Positions 34,557 through 45,803 of a stretch of DNA of 64,000 nt are shown here, piece by piece. Source of the DNA: Congeria kusceri (lineage: Eukaryota; Mollusca; Bivalvia; Myida; Dreissenidae); contig CM051034.1 in the NCBI GenBank assembly GCA_027627225.1, positions 12,554,261 to 12,618,260 on the forward strand. The letters are read 5' to 3'. The stretch's first letter is position 1. Each line of letters opens with the position of its first letter. The notes beneath the pieces were generated by a model, which did not search any database, was not told where the DNA came from, and was given only the letters and a program-made list of their open reading frames with translations. The translations under genes and the position numbers were made by a program.

Positions 34557-35472
34557 CATACATGCCATACGTCCCAGTCTCACCGGGATTGTCCCGGTTT
34601 CGCGAGGTCTGTCCCGGCGATCCGGTGAGATGCATTTTGTCCCGGTCAATCGCAAAAATCGATGTTAGTATACCATAAAACTTACATTGGGCCAACAATT
34701 AACTTCAGATCGTTAATCCCTTTATCGGCCCCTATGACAACAATACCCGCTAGCCGCGTGTCAAAGAGGAGCTGTAATGATACCATATTAGCGATTTATT
34801 GATCGTTTGTCACACTTTCGCGGGATGGGGGTCATATATCTGCGGACGCTAATTGCTGCTGATTGTTGCATTGTTTCGGAATAAAAAAGGCACTATGTTT
34901 GTTGTTATTTTGATTTTAAATAGATTAGGTGTTATCACATAATTAGTTTGGTAACGTTTGAAGGTAAGTATGAAAATAAATTGAGAACTTTTTGAGAATT
35001 GAAGATGCAAAAACAATCATTACTTTCTTTAAACTCGTATTGTTCACATCACACAATTTGATGCAGTTAATGACGCAGTGTATAGTGGAACGTAGCCCAA
35101 GTATAAGTCTGCTGGAGTAGTCTCCCTTGTAAACGCCTTTGTTTATTTGACAATCAGTGTTTATATTTGCGTGTTTCGTATAATTTCTTTGATGTCATAA
35201 TTAAAAATACAGGTTATCATTTATATTATTGAATAAATATGATTAAAATATATGCGTGTGTATGTTTGTGTTATTAATTTTGGGTGTTTTGTGTTTCAAC
35301 TATAACTATATAGACCACAAAACGGTTAGATACGATTAACTATTATTAATACTCGTTTTTTTTTTCGGACAAAATAACAATATTATAATTAATGTGTCCC
35401 GGTCAAATGTCAAATGTCCCAGCGATTTTTTGGCAATGTCCCGTTTTGGCCGGAAAAATTATGGCATGTATG
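34557..35472. mobile_element. TIR element with GTCCCGG-rich subterminal blocks
   Basis: CATACATGCCATA at 34557-34569 is inverted as TATGGCATGTATG at 35460-35472. Just inside both ends are repeated TGTCCCGGTC/TGTCCCG strings (34575-34650 and 35394-35450). GTGTC stands near both outer edges but is offset by three bases on the left, so the target duplication is uncertain. Confidence 0.55.
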
Positions 35473-35655
35473 GTGTCGATGCATCTTTTGATTTCCTACA
35501 TTTCAGCTTTCTGTACTTGCCTTTTCGGGCAGACTGGTCAAAATTTTAACTTGCTCAAACTGATTTTTGCTTGTCCCGGGCTTCGGGCATAATAGGTTAT
35601 TTAGAAGAGCCACGTCCATGTCTGATATCCTGATATCCAGAATACCCTGTTTTTA

Positions 35656-37376
35656 GCTCGACTTTTTGAAGAAAAGGCAAGCTATTCTACTAGCCCCGGC
35701 GTCGGCGTCCGAGCTAGGTTAATGTTTTTCGGTAAGTTAGTTTCTCAGGAATGGCTTGAGGGATTTCATTCAAACTTAAAACATACATTCCCCACGTTAA
35801 AATAAACCTATAGGCCAAGTTTGGTAACTCTACTTTGAAATTTGTCAAAATTATGGGCCTTTTTACACTTAGAAATTTTACATAAGCTATATGTACAGGT
35901 TAAAGTTTTTCGGTAAGCTCATCTCTCAGGAGTGGCTTAAGGGATTTCATTCAAACTTAGAACACTTATTCCCTTATATTAAAATGAACTCATAGGCCAA
36001 TTTTGTTAACTCTAGTTTGAAATTTGTCAAAATAATGGGCCTTTTTACACTTAGAAATTTTACATATAATCTATATGGACAGGTTTAAGATTTTCGGTAA
36101 GCTAGTTTTTCAACTTTTTGTTTCCACTCTCGAACTCGAGAACAGATTAAGCTATTGTAATGACACTGCAAACATAGATACCTTATAGCGAGACCGCGCT
36201 AGGGATTGCATATGGGGTGGGTGGGGTCAAGGTCACTGTTAATAAAAATAGAAAAACGGTTTTGGCTCAATAACTTGAAAACAAATTGAGATATTTTAAT
36301 AAAACTTAATACATAGATACCTTATATCAAGGCCTCACTAAGGATTGCATATGGGGTGGGTGGGGTCAAGGTCACTGTTACTATAAATAGAAAAACAGTT
36401 TCTGCTCAATAACCTGAGAAAGCATTGAGATATTTTAATGAAACTTAATACATAGACACCTTATTTTGAGACCTCACTTGGAATTGCATATGGGGTGGGT
36501 GCGGTCAAGGTCACTGTTACTAAAAATAGAAAAAGGGTTTACTCTCAATAACTTGAAAACGCATTGAGATATGTTAATGAAACTTTATACATACATACCT
36601 TATATAGAGACCTCGCTTGGGATTGCATATGGGGTGGGTGGGGTCAAGATCACTGTTACTAAAAATAAAAAAACGGTTTCCGCTCAATAACTTGAGAACG
36701 CATTGAGATATTTTAATGAAACTTAATACATACAAACCTTATATGAAGACCTCACTTGGGATTGCATATAGGGTCAAGGTCAAGGTCACTGTTACTAAAA
36801 TAGAAAAACGGTTTCTGCTCTATAACTTGAGAATGCATTGATATATTTTAATGAAACTTTATACATAGATACCTTATATCAAGACCTCGCTTGGGATTGC
36901 GTATGGGGTGGGTGGGGTCAAGGTCACTATCACTAAAAATAGAAAAACGTTTTCCGATCAATAGCTTGAGAATGTATTGAGATATTTTATTGAAACTTAA
37001 TACATAGATACCTTATATCGAGACCTCGCTTGGGATTGCATATGGGGTGGGTGGGTCAAGATCACTTTTACTAAAAATAGAAAAATGGCTTCCGATCCAT
37101 AGCTTGAGAATGCATTGAGATATTTTTATGAAACTAAATGCATAGATACTTTATATCGAGACCTCGCTTTGGATTGCATATGGGGTGGGTGGGGTCATGG
37201 TCAAGGTTTTTTTTACTAAAAATTTGATTGATGTGCTGACTTTTATGTATTTCGTTAGAAAAAATAGGTTTTTGTGGAATTTCCATATTTCTTGTTTTAG
37301 AAAAAAAATGCCAGTAACTCTGACAAGCACAAGAAAAGTAGAGCGCGCTGTCCTCCGACAGCTCTTGTTAGTGAAT
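35656..37376 (+). mobile_element. Tandem-core element O, two repeat types, with TCAAGGTCAC motifs
   Basis: Head TTTTAGCTCGACTTTTTGAA followed by CCCCGGCGTCGGCGTCCG. Then about two and a half units of about 180 bp (TTTTCGGTAAGCTAGTTTCTC type), then eight units of 139 bp marked by GCATATGGGGTGGGTGGGGT (TATGGGG at 36211, 36350, 36489, 36628, 36902, 37041 and 37179, diverged at 36767). It ends CTCCGACAGCTCTTGTTA. Most units carry TCAAGGTCACTGTTA. Confidence 0.85.
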
Positions 37377-37625
37377 ACATTTTAATGTAGAATTCCAATC
37401 TTTATCCAGATCATGTAGTTATGGGAGCACTATCAGCAACAAAGCTAATGTATTTTCATGCTAGGTCTATATTTATGATGTGAAGTTTAAATTTCAATTT
37501 CACTTAAAACATATTACCAGTTAGGTATCACCTAGTAGTGGACACGTCTCGACACATATTATATATGACATGCATTTATGTCTGTTACTCATTGAGCAAC
37601 TGATATTTTCATATCATTCACCTAG
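37377..37625. other. Short single-copy intron segment before the hinge exon
   Basis: Nothing recognised except the acceptor region TTTTCATATCATTCACCTAG. Confidence 0.4.
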
Positions 37626-38179
37626 GTGATGACCAGTTAGCCAAACGCAGGAAGAAAAGCAATCGATCATCGTCCAGCGATGATATGAAATTCCACTCGC
37701 CATCTTCTGAAATGACAATAGCTTCACCCCCTCTGGTGTCCCCTGGGTCGCAAGGTGTGTACCGCCCGCCCCACAAAGTGAACATGTACTCGCCCACTGG
37801 CAGTAGTAGCGAGGGCGAGGTCAACTCCACGAACTATATGTCCGATTCCACGGAGAACAGCAGCATTAGCAGTCCTGCTACGTCCTCTTACCTCAACTCG
37901 TCCCCACCTGTGGTTAAAACTGAGCACAACAACGAGGATTACAGTCGTCCCATTCCTCCAGACGTGGCGCAAGAAATCCAGCTTCTCGAACAAGAATATA
38001 ATTCAGTGTTTGACAGCGGATATACCGGTGATCAGGCGAAAAAATTTGCTGAAAAGCCGCATAATGCCAATGACTTGTTTAACTGGACGGACATATTTAT
38101 TCGGCGGCTTATTAAATTTGCGAAACATATACCGGAGTTTAAGCAACTCAAACAGGAAGACCAGATTTACCTTCTTAAG
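37626..38179 (+). CDS. NR1J: NR1J/HR96-like nuclear receptor, hinge and ligand-binding-domain start
   Basis: Encodes the rest of Ser92 and residues 93-276. The hinge starts with a basic cluster KRRKK (98-102), a plausible nuclear localisation signal, and continues Ser/Pro-rich to about residue 200 with several SP sites and a VKTE motif (188-191) fitting the sumoylation consensus. From about residue 202 the ligand-binding domain begins. The signature of helices 3 to 5 is clear: FAKHIPEF (256-263), then L266, D270, Q271 and LLK at the exon end. K258 is the likely helix-3 half of the coactivator charge clamp, by analogy with other receptors. The acceptor is CCTAG at 37621-37625; the donor is GTCAGT at 38180 (phase 0). 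The modification sites and clamp are inference. Opposite-strand ORFs here are shadows. Confidence 0.93.
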
Positions 38180-38742
38180 GTCAGTAACTCCTGCGTGCCA
38201 GGTGGAACATAGCATACTGATTTGTGTACCATGCAGTAGTGTTTTATAACAAATGGCCCTGTATCAGTGGGGTTTTTTAACGACAATTTAGGGCCTAATT
38301 TGTGCCCCAATTACAAAGTAAAACATGTACTTTTTTCCACAATTTGTTTACCATGAAAATTCACAATAGCCGTTAAGTTAATGTTGGATGATTTGTCCTC
38401 TTTATTTTCACTTCTTGAATAAGGAAATTAAACTATAAAACTTTGTTTTAAATTGTGTTCGTCAGGAGACGAGCTCAAAAGTTTCAAATAAATGTTATTT
38501 TGGTTTATACAATGACACAATAACAAAGTATTAACATAGGTTACAACCTTGTGTAATTTCATGCTGATAGAATAACGCCACGCATTATATTACAGGGGTT
38601 GAAATGTTATTTTTGCAAAATATGATATTACAATGCTAATTTTCACAATTTAAAGGGCCCCGTCCCCATTTACAAAGGACTGGGGAAAAAAAGCTGTTTA
38701 AATGACATAAAAATGAAATCCTGCTGGCAATGTAAACAATCC
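38180..38742. other. Start of third intron; nothing recognised
   Basis: AT-rich sequence after the donor; no recognised repeat. Confidence 0.35.
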
Positions 38743-38964
38743 TTAAAGCTGCAGTTCATAGAATATAATTCAATACATCTTAATGACTATGTTTGGAAAC
38801 GCTTGGTATGAACGGAATATACACTAATGGAGTCAATAAAAAGTTACCAAAACGTTATTATTTTACTGATTTTTATGCTTTTGTATTTTGATCGGTAAGA
38901 TGTCCATTAAAAACGATTTCTGCAGTTTTATCTTTATAAACATATGTCTGGACTGCTGCTTTAA
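38743..38964 (+). mobile_element. MITE family G, uninterrupted copy
   Basis: Left end TTAAAGCTGCAGTTCATAGA and right end GGACTGCTGCTTTAA are inverted (TTAAAGC-GCAGT-CA). It is the reference for the split copy at 17277-18420 and the half copy at 15674. Confidence 0.75.
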
Positions 38965-39100
38965 TGTATTCTATTTACATCATTTATAATAACAGTTTGG
39001 CTCTAGTTTCACGAAATTCTGTCAATTTGTTTACCAAAAAAAATCGTAATCTATTTACATCCTTATAACAGTTTAGATCTAGTTCCAAGAAATGTTGTCA

Positions 39101-39400
39101 TTTTTATGCCCCCGGCATCTTGTTGCAGGAGGCATATAGTGATTGTCCTGTCTGTCCGTCCTTCTTTCCGTGACAAGGTTAAGTGGATTTTACCAAGACC
39201 GTTTACTACAACACTTGGATACTTACACCGTTGTTGCTTATGACTCATATTATCCAACTTCACTTTGACCTTGACCTAATTTGCAACACCGCTTACTACA
39301 ACACTTGGATATTTACACAGTTGTTACATATGACCGTTCACCCAACCTCACTTTGACCATGACCTTGACCTAATTTGGACTTCCTCTTGGTTTTGGTTGA
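39101..39400 (+). mobile_element. Tandem-core element P, short copy
   Basis: Head TTTTTATGCCCCCGGCATCT and GTCCGTCC, then two units with CTACAACACTTGGATA and CTTTGACCTTGACCTAATTT. TGACCTTGACCT is the inverse of an AGGTCA DR0. A second copy is at 48200-48620. Confidence 0.8.
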
Positions 39401-41131
39401 TTATGATGTTAATCTTGTGTCCTTATTTTTGTACTGAAAACAGGCGGCGTTGAAAAGAAAAAAAATGCTCGCATTATATTCTAAAAATCGTGATCTTTTC
39501 CTGTTTCATTATAAATTGGTTTTCAACTCTAATCAATCTTATTTGATTTGAAAGAAAGATAGATGACTGCGTTGTTATTATATAAGCTTGTGCATAATAC
39601 TTAACAAGGCTCATTAACCTTGGAAAGTGATGAAAAATTCTACATCATGGTACCTTTGAGTCAGTAGCAATAATTTTAAACACACGTGAAAGAAACTGTA
39701 AACAAGAAATATATTTTTAATAGATACTCGGCGTCTGTGGTTATTTTGCAAATAAGGAATTTAAATTAAACTTCAGCATAAATATTCAAAGCAATGTAAC
39801 TAAGACTAGATCCGAATGGCATATAATACACAAATACTAAACAATACTAATAAATTACGCCTCCTAACATACCATTATATAAATTTTTATATACATTACT
39901 TAATACATGTGTTTTTTAAACATCAACATTTTATATATGCTGTTTGATTAACAAGGATTATTTAATGAAATTTAAACAATATATTCAGCAACACAGAACA
40001 TGATGCATAAACGTTAATATATACATCGACAAGCCGGAACATACACAGCAAGAAACTTAATTAAATAGTACATTTCTGTTCGAAGTACGCACGTGCCTAA
40101 ATATGTTAAACTATTTATGGCTAGATAAATCTTATTAAGGTGTAAAGAATACATGTATGTCGACAATGATATTATTCAAGGATCTCGCCTTTTCAGCTGT
40201 TCACTGTCAGTTTAACCCTACACTGATCTGCAGGCGAGCGAGCGTATGATCATTTTGCCCTCAATATAGACTATCCCTCTGGTTAGAGAACTGATATTAA
40301 CAGAATCGCTGTGTCTATTGTGTACGAATATAAAGAAAACACTAGTGTAGTGGGAATTTATTGTAAATTAGCCGATGGAAAGTTTGGATTTATTCATTCG
40401 GGACTATTGGCGGGAAATTTTCACAACATTTGATTGGATATTCAGGAAGGTCAAAAGTTGGGTTAAACAGTTACGCCGAAAAAAAAGCTTCAAATGCTAC
40501 TGTTCTAGATGTTGTAGTACTGTTTACTTCTCTAAATTTCAGTTATTTGTACTATTTCATTAATACTAATACTACTAATCTTTAATTCATACTAAGTCAC
40601 TGCGATGTAGGTGATTTGCCATGCATCACCATTCAAGAATGTATGTAATTATGCTCAGTTCTTAACAAACAGGGGTCATCTTCCAGCAACATCTTTAGTA
40701 ATATTTTATCCTTAACCCTTATTTCATAATTTTATTCAGCTTTTTATTTCATGTGCACAGAACAGAATGCGTAGTATTTATTAATTATCAGCTATATTAT
40801 TAACAAGTAGTTGTTTTACGGGAAAGAGATTCACACAGTGATTGGTTACTAGGCTTTCAATGTACAACATTTTGAAATTTTTAACTTAAGTGATAATATG
40901 TTAAGATAAACTTAAGATGTTTATGGAATACGGACCCAGGGATGTAATTTATAAAGACTCTTAGTAAAAAATTAAGATAAATCTTATAATTCTGAAATGA
41001 TATAATTGATTTTCTGACAAATAAAAGCAATTTTGCCGATTTTGAGCAGAAGTTGCATTATAAATGAAGGAGTATTAATGGTATTATTCATGCACCTGTT
41101 CCAAAGCATGTCAAGTGTTTCAAACACTTAC
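39401..41131. other. No gene; fragment shared with the 3222-6013 element
   Basis: 39690-39900 shares GACTAGATCC-AA-GGC, CTCCTAACATA-CATTATATA and AACAAGAAATAT with 4150-4800. 40880-40940 has a GAATACGGACCC repeat end. The 62-codon frame at 40375-40563 has no known motif and no splice support. Confidence 0.4.
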
Positions 41132-41393
41132 TGAGGCATGTCATGGAAAAACGGGGCTTAATGCATGTGCGTAAAGTGTTGTCCCGGATCAGCCTGTGCA
41201 GTCTGCACAGGCTGATCCAGGACGGCACTTTCCGCCTACAGTTTATTTATGTTTAGAAGAGACTTCCTTGAAACAGAAAATACCATAAAAGGGGAAAGTG
41301 CCGTCCTGGATTAGCCTGTGCGGACTGCACAGGCTGATCCGGTACAACACTTTACGCACATGCATTAGCCAGGTTTTCCCACGACGTGCCTCA
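41132..41393 (+). mobile_element. Palindromic MITE family F, copy d (full length)
   Basis: TGAGGCATGTCATGGAAAAA to ACGACGTGCCTCA, 262 bp. Two inner palindromes, GCCTGTGCAGTCTGCACAGG and GCCTGTGCGGACTGCACAGG, flank the central TTTATGTTTAGAAGAGACTT. Confidence 0.93.
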
Positions 41394-41645
41394 ATTTTAT
41401 TTTTGACGTATTTTCAACTAAAGTTTAGAACAACATCAGAAACTGTATAATATGGACCAAGGCCAGTATGTCTGTAAAACATGAACATGTGCTGCCATGG
41501 AAACCAAACATAAATGTCTCATCTTCCAAATTGAGGTTTCCTTAGAAATTGCAGAATCCTAGGTCATCTCCATAAACCTGATAAACTTTATTTAATGAGT
41601 GTCAATTGTTACACATGCCTTCAAACATGTCTTGTCTGAGGTTGA

Positions 41646-41724
41646 CAAGGTTCTAATAATTTATTTTTTATGAGTAGACAGCCTACTCATACAAAATAAA
41701 TTATTACAATCTGAAACCTTGAAA
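41646..41724. repeat. Near-perfect hairpin of about 24 bp stem
   Basis: TAATAATTTATTTTTTATGA GTAG is followed after five bases by CTACTCATACAAAATAAATT ATTA. Outer arms CAAGGTT and AACCTTG extend the fold. It could be a degenerate foldback element; a small-RNA precursor is possible but unproven. Confidence 0.6.
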
Positions 41725-42045
41725 CTGCCATAAATGTAGATTGGTTGACATAGATTTTAATGAAGGAGAAACTGTACTTTATTTTCATATCTTACACTAT
41801 GCACCTCCCATCTTTGGTAATCATCGTGGAACGAATTCTTTGAGGTCATCATTTTCAGGTCCAAACTTCCTTGTACCATCTTTTGTCTGAGGTGACATTC
41901 GATATGTAATTGTGTCCCAACACACAAAATATGTAAGTTTTCTAAAACAATGTTCTTCAAATGCTTGCCCATGCATAAAGTCTTGTTGTTTTCCTAACAC
42001 TACGCCTGTTGTCATTCCAATGCCAAATTGTTATTTTTTTAAAAA

Positions 42046-42192
42046 CTGTTTCAAAATGCAAAAACAGTGTATAATTTGCAATTTGTTATTTTATATCAAT
42101 TTGATGTATAGGTGATTCGCCCAAACAGTTTCAAAATGCAAAAACAGTCTGTAATTTTGCAATTTGGTATTATATATCAATTTGATGTTTAG
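42046..42192 (+). repeat. Tandem duplication of about 80 bp
   Basis: GTTTCAAAATGCAAAAACAG, TTTGCAATTTG and TATATCAATTTGATGT occur twice in order with small differences. Confidence 0.8.
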
Positions 42193-42332
42193 TTGATGTT
42201 TAGACATTCAGATGCTACTGGACTTAATTGTTTGAAGAACATGCCTTGTAAAACCATTCGGATACTGTCAACAGTGTTGACGTAGTTTGGCTTTGGTAGG
42301 CGTGGTTATAAATCGCACAGTGTATCATCATT

Positions 42333-42595
42333 TGAGGCGTGTCGTGGGAAAACCAGGCCTAATGCACATGCGTTAAGTGTCATCCTGGATTAACCTGTGC
42401 AGTCCGCATGGGCTAATCCGGGATGACACATTCCGCCTACACTGCACTTATGTTTAGAAGATAATGACTTGAAACAGAAAATACCATAAAAGCGGGAAGT
42501 GCCGTCCTGGAATAGCCTGTGCGGACTTCACAGGCTATTCCGGGACGACACTTTACGCACATGCATTAGGCCCGTTTTTCCCAAGACACGCCACA
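42333..42595 (+). mobile_element. Palindromic MITE family F, copy e (full length)
   Basis: TGAGGCGTGTCGTGGGAAAA to CCAAGACACGCCACA. Both inner palindromes and the central TTATGTTTAGAAGATAATG are present. Confidence 0.92.
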
Positions 42596-43234
42596 TTTAA
42601 TTTCATTCAAGCAGGGCCAATTCCTTTGAAGCAGAAGATGAATTGCAATAAACTGCAGAAATGTTGTTAAGACAGTTGACATTATAAACAGATTCTGTAC
42701 AATGATGTGTTGTTAGCATAATGTGTCACATAAAATTCTGTCTGCATAATTAGCAATTATTTGTAATGATAATTAGATGAATAAACCCAGAAAATAAATA
42801 TAGGTTAAATCTAAAAGGTTACATACCAAAAATCACTATTACATATTGTTCTGTACATCTGTACTTTAAAGAAGCAAAGTCTCATCTTTGTTTCAAGCAA
42901 TGTTTTTGTTATATACATGTTTTTATAGTTTGAAGTTACATGCATGGTCTCTTGTAAGAATGCTCCACTCTATTTTCAAATCCTAAAATAAAATATATAA
43001 TATTTTGTAAGAAAATGCATTTCACAGAAAAGTAGTGTGCAGAAATAACACAGTATTCATTTGCAAATTGCATCATTCAGACTGTTTAGAAAAGAAACTT
43101 ATTTTCTAAACTGTCCATGTCTCAGACTCAGTTACGGTAATAACGGCTGGAGTTTTGGACCATTCGCTTAGATAGTTAGATGTATTATATTATTATTATT
43201 ATTATATAATAAAATTATTTATGCTCCAGCATCC
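42596..43234. other. No gene seen
   Basis: AT-rich intron sequence with an ATT microsatellite at 43185-43210. Confidence 0.4.
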
Positions 43235-44690
43235 ATGTCAGCGGAAAATCATCATTCAGAAACCAAGGTCAATCGAAAGTCAAATCATTTAAAACCAAGG
43301 TCAACAGAAAAGCATGTCATTCGGCTTTCCACATCAATGGAAAAGCATTACATTCAGAATTCAAGGCCCATGGAAAAGTGTGTCATTCAGAATTCAAGGT
43401 CAATAGAAAATCTTGTCATTCAGATTTCAAGGTCAATGGAAAACCATATCATTCAGAATTCCAGGTCATTGAAAAATCATTTAGAATTCCAGGTCTTATA
43501 ATTCAGAATCCAGGTCTATGGAAAAATATATAATTCATAATTCCAGGTCAATAGGACATCATACTCAGAATCCAGATCAAAGGGAAATTTATATCATTCA
43601 GAATTATAGGACAAAGGGAAATCATATTGTTAAGAATTCCAGGTCAGTGGAAAAGTCATTCAGAATTAATGATCAATGGAAAATCATATAATTCAGAAAT
43701 CCAGGTCGATTCAAAATCATATAATTAAGAAATCCAGGTCAATGCAAAATCATGTCATTCAGAATTCCAGGTCAATGGAAAATCTTATCATGTGGAATTC
43801 CATGTCAATAGGAAATCATATTCAGAATTCCATTAGAGTGGTAAATGTATATAATTCAGAATTCTATGTAAAAGGAATTAATATTCAGAATTCCAGATCA
43901 ATAGGAAATTTATATCATTCAGAATGCTAGGTCAATAGAAAAACATTTCATTAAGAAAAGTAAGTCAATGGAAAATCATATCATTCAGAATTCCAGGTCA
44001 ATGGAAAATCAAATCATTCAGAATTCAAGGTCAATAAAAAATCATATCATTCAGAATTTTAGGTCAATAGAAAATTATATCATTCAGAATTCCAGGTCAA
44101 TGGAAAATCAAGTCATTCAGAATGAAATATTAATGGAAAATCATATAATTCTGAAATCCAGGTCAGTGCCTAATCACATCATTCAGAAATCCAGGTCAAT
44201 GCAAAATCATATCATTCAGAATCATTGAGAAACCATATTCAAAATTCCAGGTCAATATGAAATTTATATCATTCAGAATTCCATGTTAATGGAAAATCAT
44301 ATAATTCAGTATTCCAGGTCAATGGAAAATCATATCATTCAGAATTCCACGTCAATGGAATATCATATTGTTCATAATTACAGGTCAATATGAAATCATG
44401 TTCAACATTCCAGGTCAAATGGAAATTTATTCTTTTAGAATTGTAGGTCAATGGGAAATCATGTAATTCAGAATTCCAGGACAATCTAAAATCATGTCAG
44501 TCAGAATTCCAGGGCAATGGAAAATCATTTTGTTTACACTATTTAAAATTTCATGTCTGTGAAAAATCATGTTGGCTACATTATTAAGGATTCTGGGTCA
44601 ATGGAAAATCATTTCATTCAGAAATCCATGTCAATGGAAAATCATATCAATCAGAGTTACAGTCAATGGAGAATCATATTGGTTACCAAT
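43235..44690 (+). repeat. Degenerate minisatellite, about 33-bp unit, rich in AGGTCA
   Basis: Unit approximately ATTCCAGGTCAATGGAAAAT CATATCATTCAGA, about 40 copies with many substitutions and indels. By eye about 20 copies keep an exact AGGTCA. Because 33 is a multiple of three, several 66-88 codon frames of NHIIQNSRSME type run through it; frame breaks every few hundred bases and one frame starts at each, so they are not a gene. Confidence 0.9.
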
Positions 44691-44705
44691 TTTAATGAAA
44701 ATGGT

Positions 44706-44755
44706 TTTTTTTGGGGGGGTGCGGGTGTGGCGGGGGAGGGAAAAAAAGTGTAAGT
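44706..44755 (+). repeat. G-rich purine tract, potential G-quadruplex
   Basis: TTTTTTTTGGGGGGG then GGG, GGGGG and GGG runs separated by 1-6 bases, followed by a poly-A run. At least four G-runs of three or more fit the quadruplex pattern. Confidence 0.6.
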
Positions 44756-45564
44756 AGTTTATGGTCAAAGCATAGAATCACATGCTTTCCTGCATTATGT
44801 AATCTCGGTGAATCACCGTGGATTATTTCAGCTCGACAGTAGGCAAAGAAAATCTGTGAAGCAAATTATTCCCAGACAGCAGCGAACTAACATTCTGTTT
44901 TCTTCCGTGGGTGATTTTTTGCTGCATCCACGAAAACATTCTAGGTCAATTTTGTGGCTGTAAGCCTCGGGATTTCATCTGGGAGAGATTTCTGCTTCAT
45001 TTAGCTACACGACAAATCAATACTTAATAATTGACAAGTCTAAGGCTCCTTTGAAGAGAAGGAAGCTGGCAGTTAGAAGTTTTGGAGGTATTAATTGGAT
45101 AGGTATATTAAGTAGTGCTTGTTTGTTTAAGAATCTTGGGAATTCTCGTGTGGCATAGTTGCAGCCCAACGCTCGCCCACAAAATAGAATCCATACAGTA
45201 TGTTCGTAAATATGGTAGAAAAAAAGACAATGCCAATTTACACCCAGTCTAGTTAATCCCTAGTCTGTGGAGATTCTTTTCTGGCACAATTTGGTTACAG
45301 AATAACATTTCTTAAGATGTTAGTTGAGATTGGTTTTCAATGTTTGTCTGTCTCCCCCATAGCAGTATAAATTGGAGACATGTCTATAAATGCAGTTTAG
45401 TAAGCCAAGCCATTTCACGTTTCTTGATATATGCTTAATGCTGCTGTATTTCCTTTCCATCATAACCAGTGTTTTAGAGATAGTTCTTTTATGAAAATGT
45501 TAATTATTGAACTTATGGAAATCCAGTATGTTAAACATTTACAATCATAAACTAAATCTGAATC
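44756..45564. other. No gene seen
   Basis: Intron sequence with no recognised repeat. Confidence 0.35.
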
Positions 45565-45712
45565 AGGCCCCACAACAACAAACTTAAGTTCTATCTTAGT
45601 ATTAATTTTAAATATCTAACCAAAAGAAGTCAAAGCTCAAATGTAACAAGCATTCTTATTGGTCAGTATTTCATTTGAGACTAAGTTTGAGATTTGTTTG
45701 GTTGTGGGGTCA
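45565..45712. mobile_element. Short MITE next to the terminal exon
   Basis: AGGCCCCACAACAACAAACT at the left and TTTGGTTGTGGGGTCA at the right are inverted. CTTAAG and ACTAAG motifs inside resemble those in 55033-55298 and 57705-58025. Confidence 0.6.
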
Positions 45713-45803
45713 ATACACTAGAGAAGCGCTGGTTAAAATATCTTTATTTGTCATATATAAAAAGGTGATTACCTCATTAATAGCATTTTATTGTGTGTTT
45801 CAG

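Noticed and set aside
40375..40563. 62-codon frame beginning MESLDLFIRDYW
   Set aside because: Starts with ATG but has no recognised domain, no neighbouring exon and no polyadenylation or promoter context.
43235..44228. Repetitive protein of NHIIQNSRSME type
   Set aside because: It is a 33-bp degenerate minisatellite; frames break repeatedly, and substitutions show no codon-position bias by eye.
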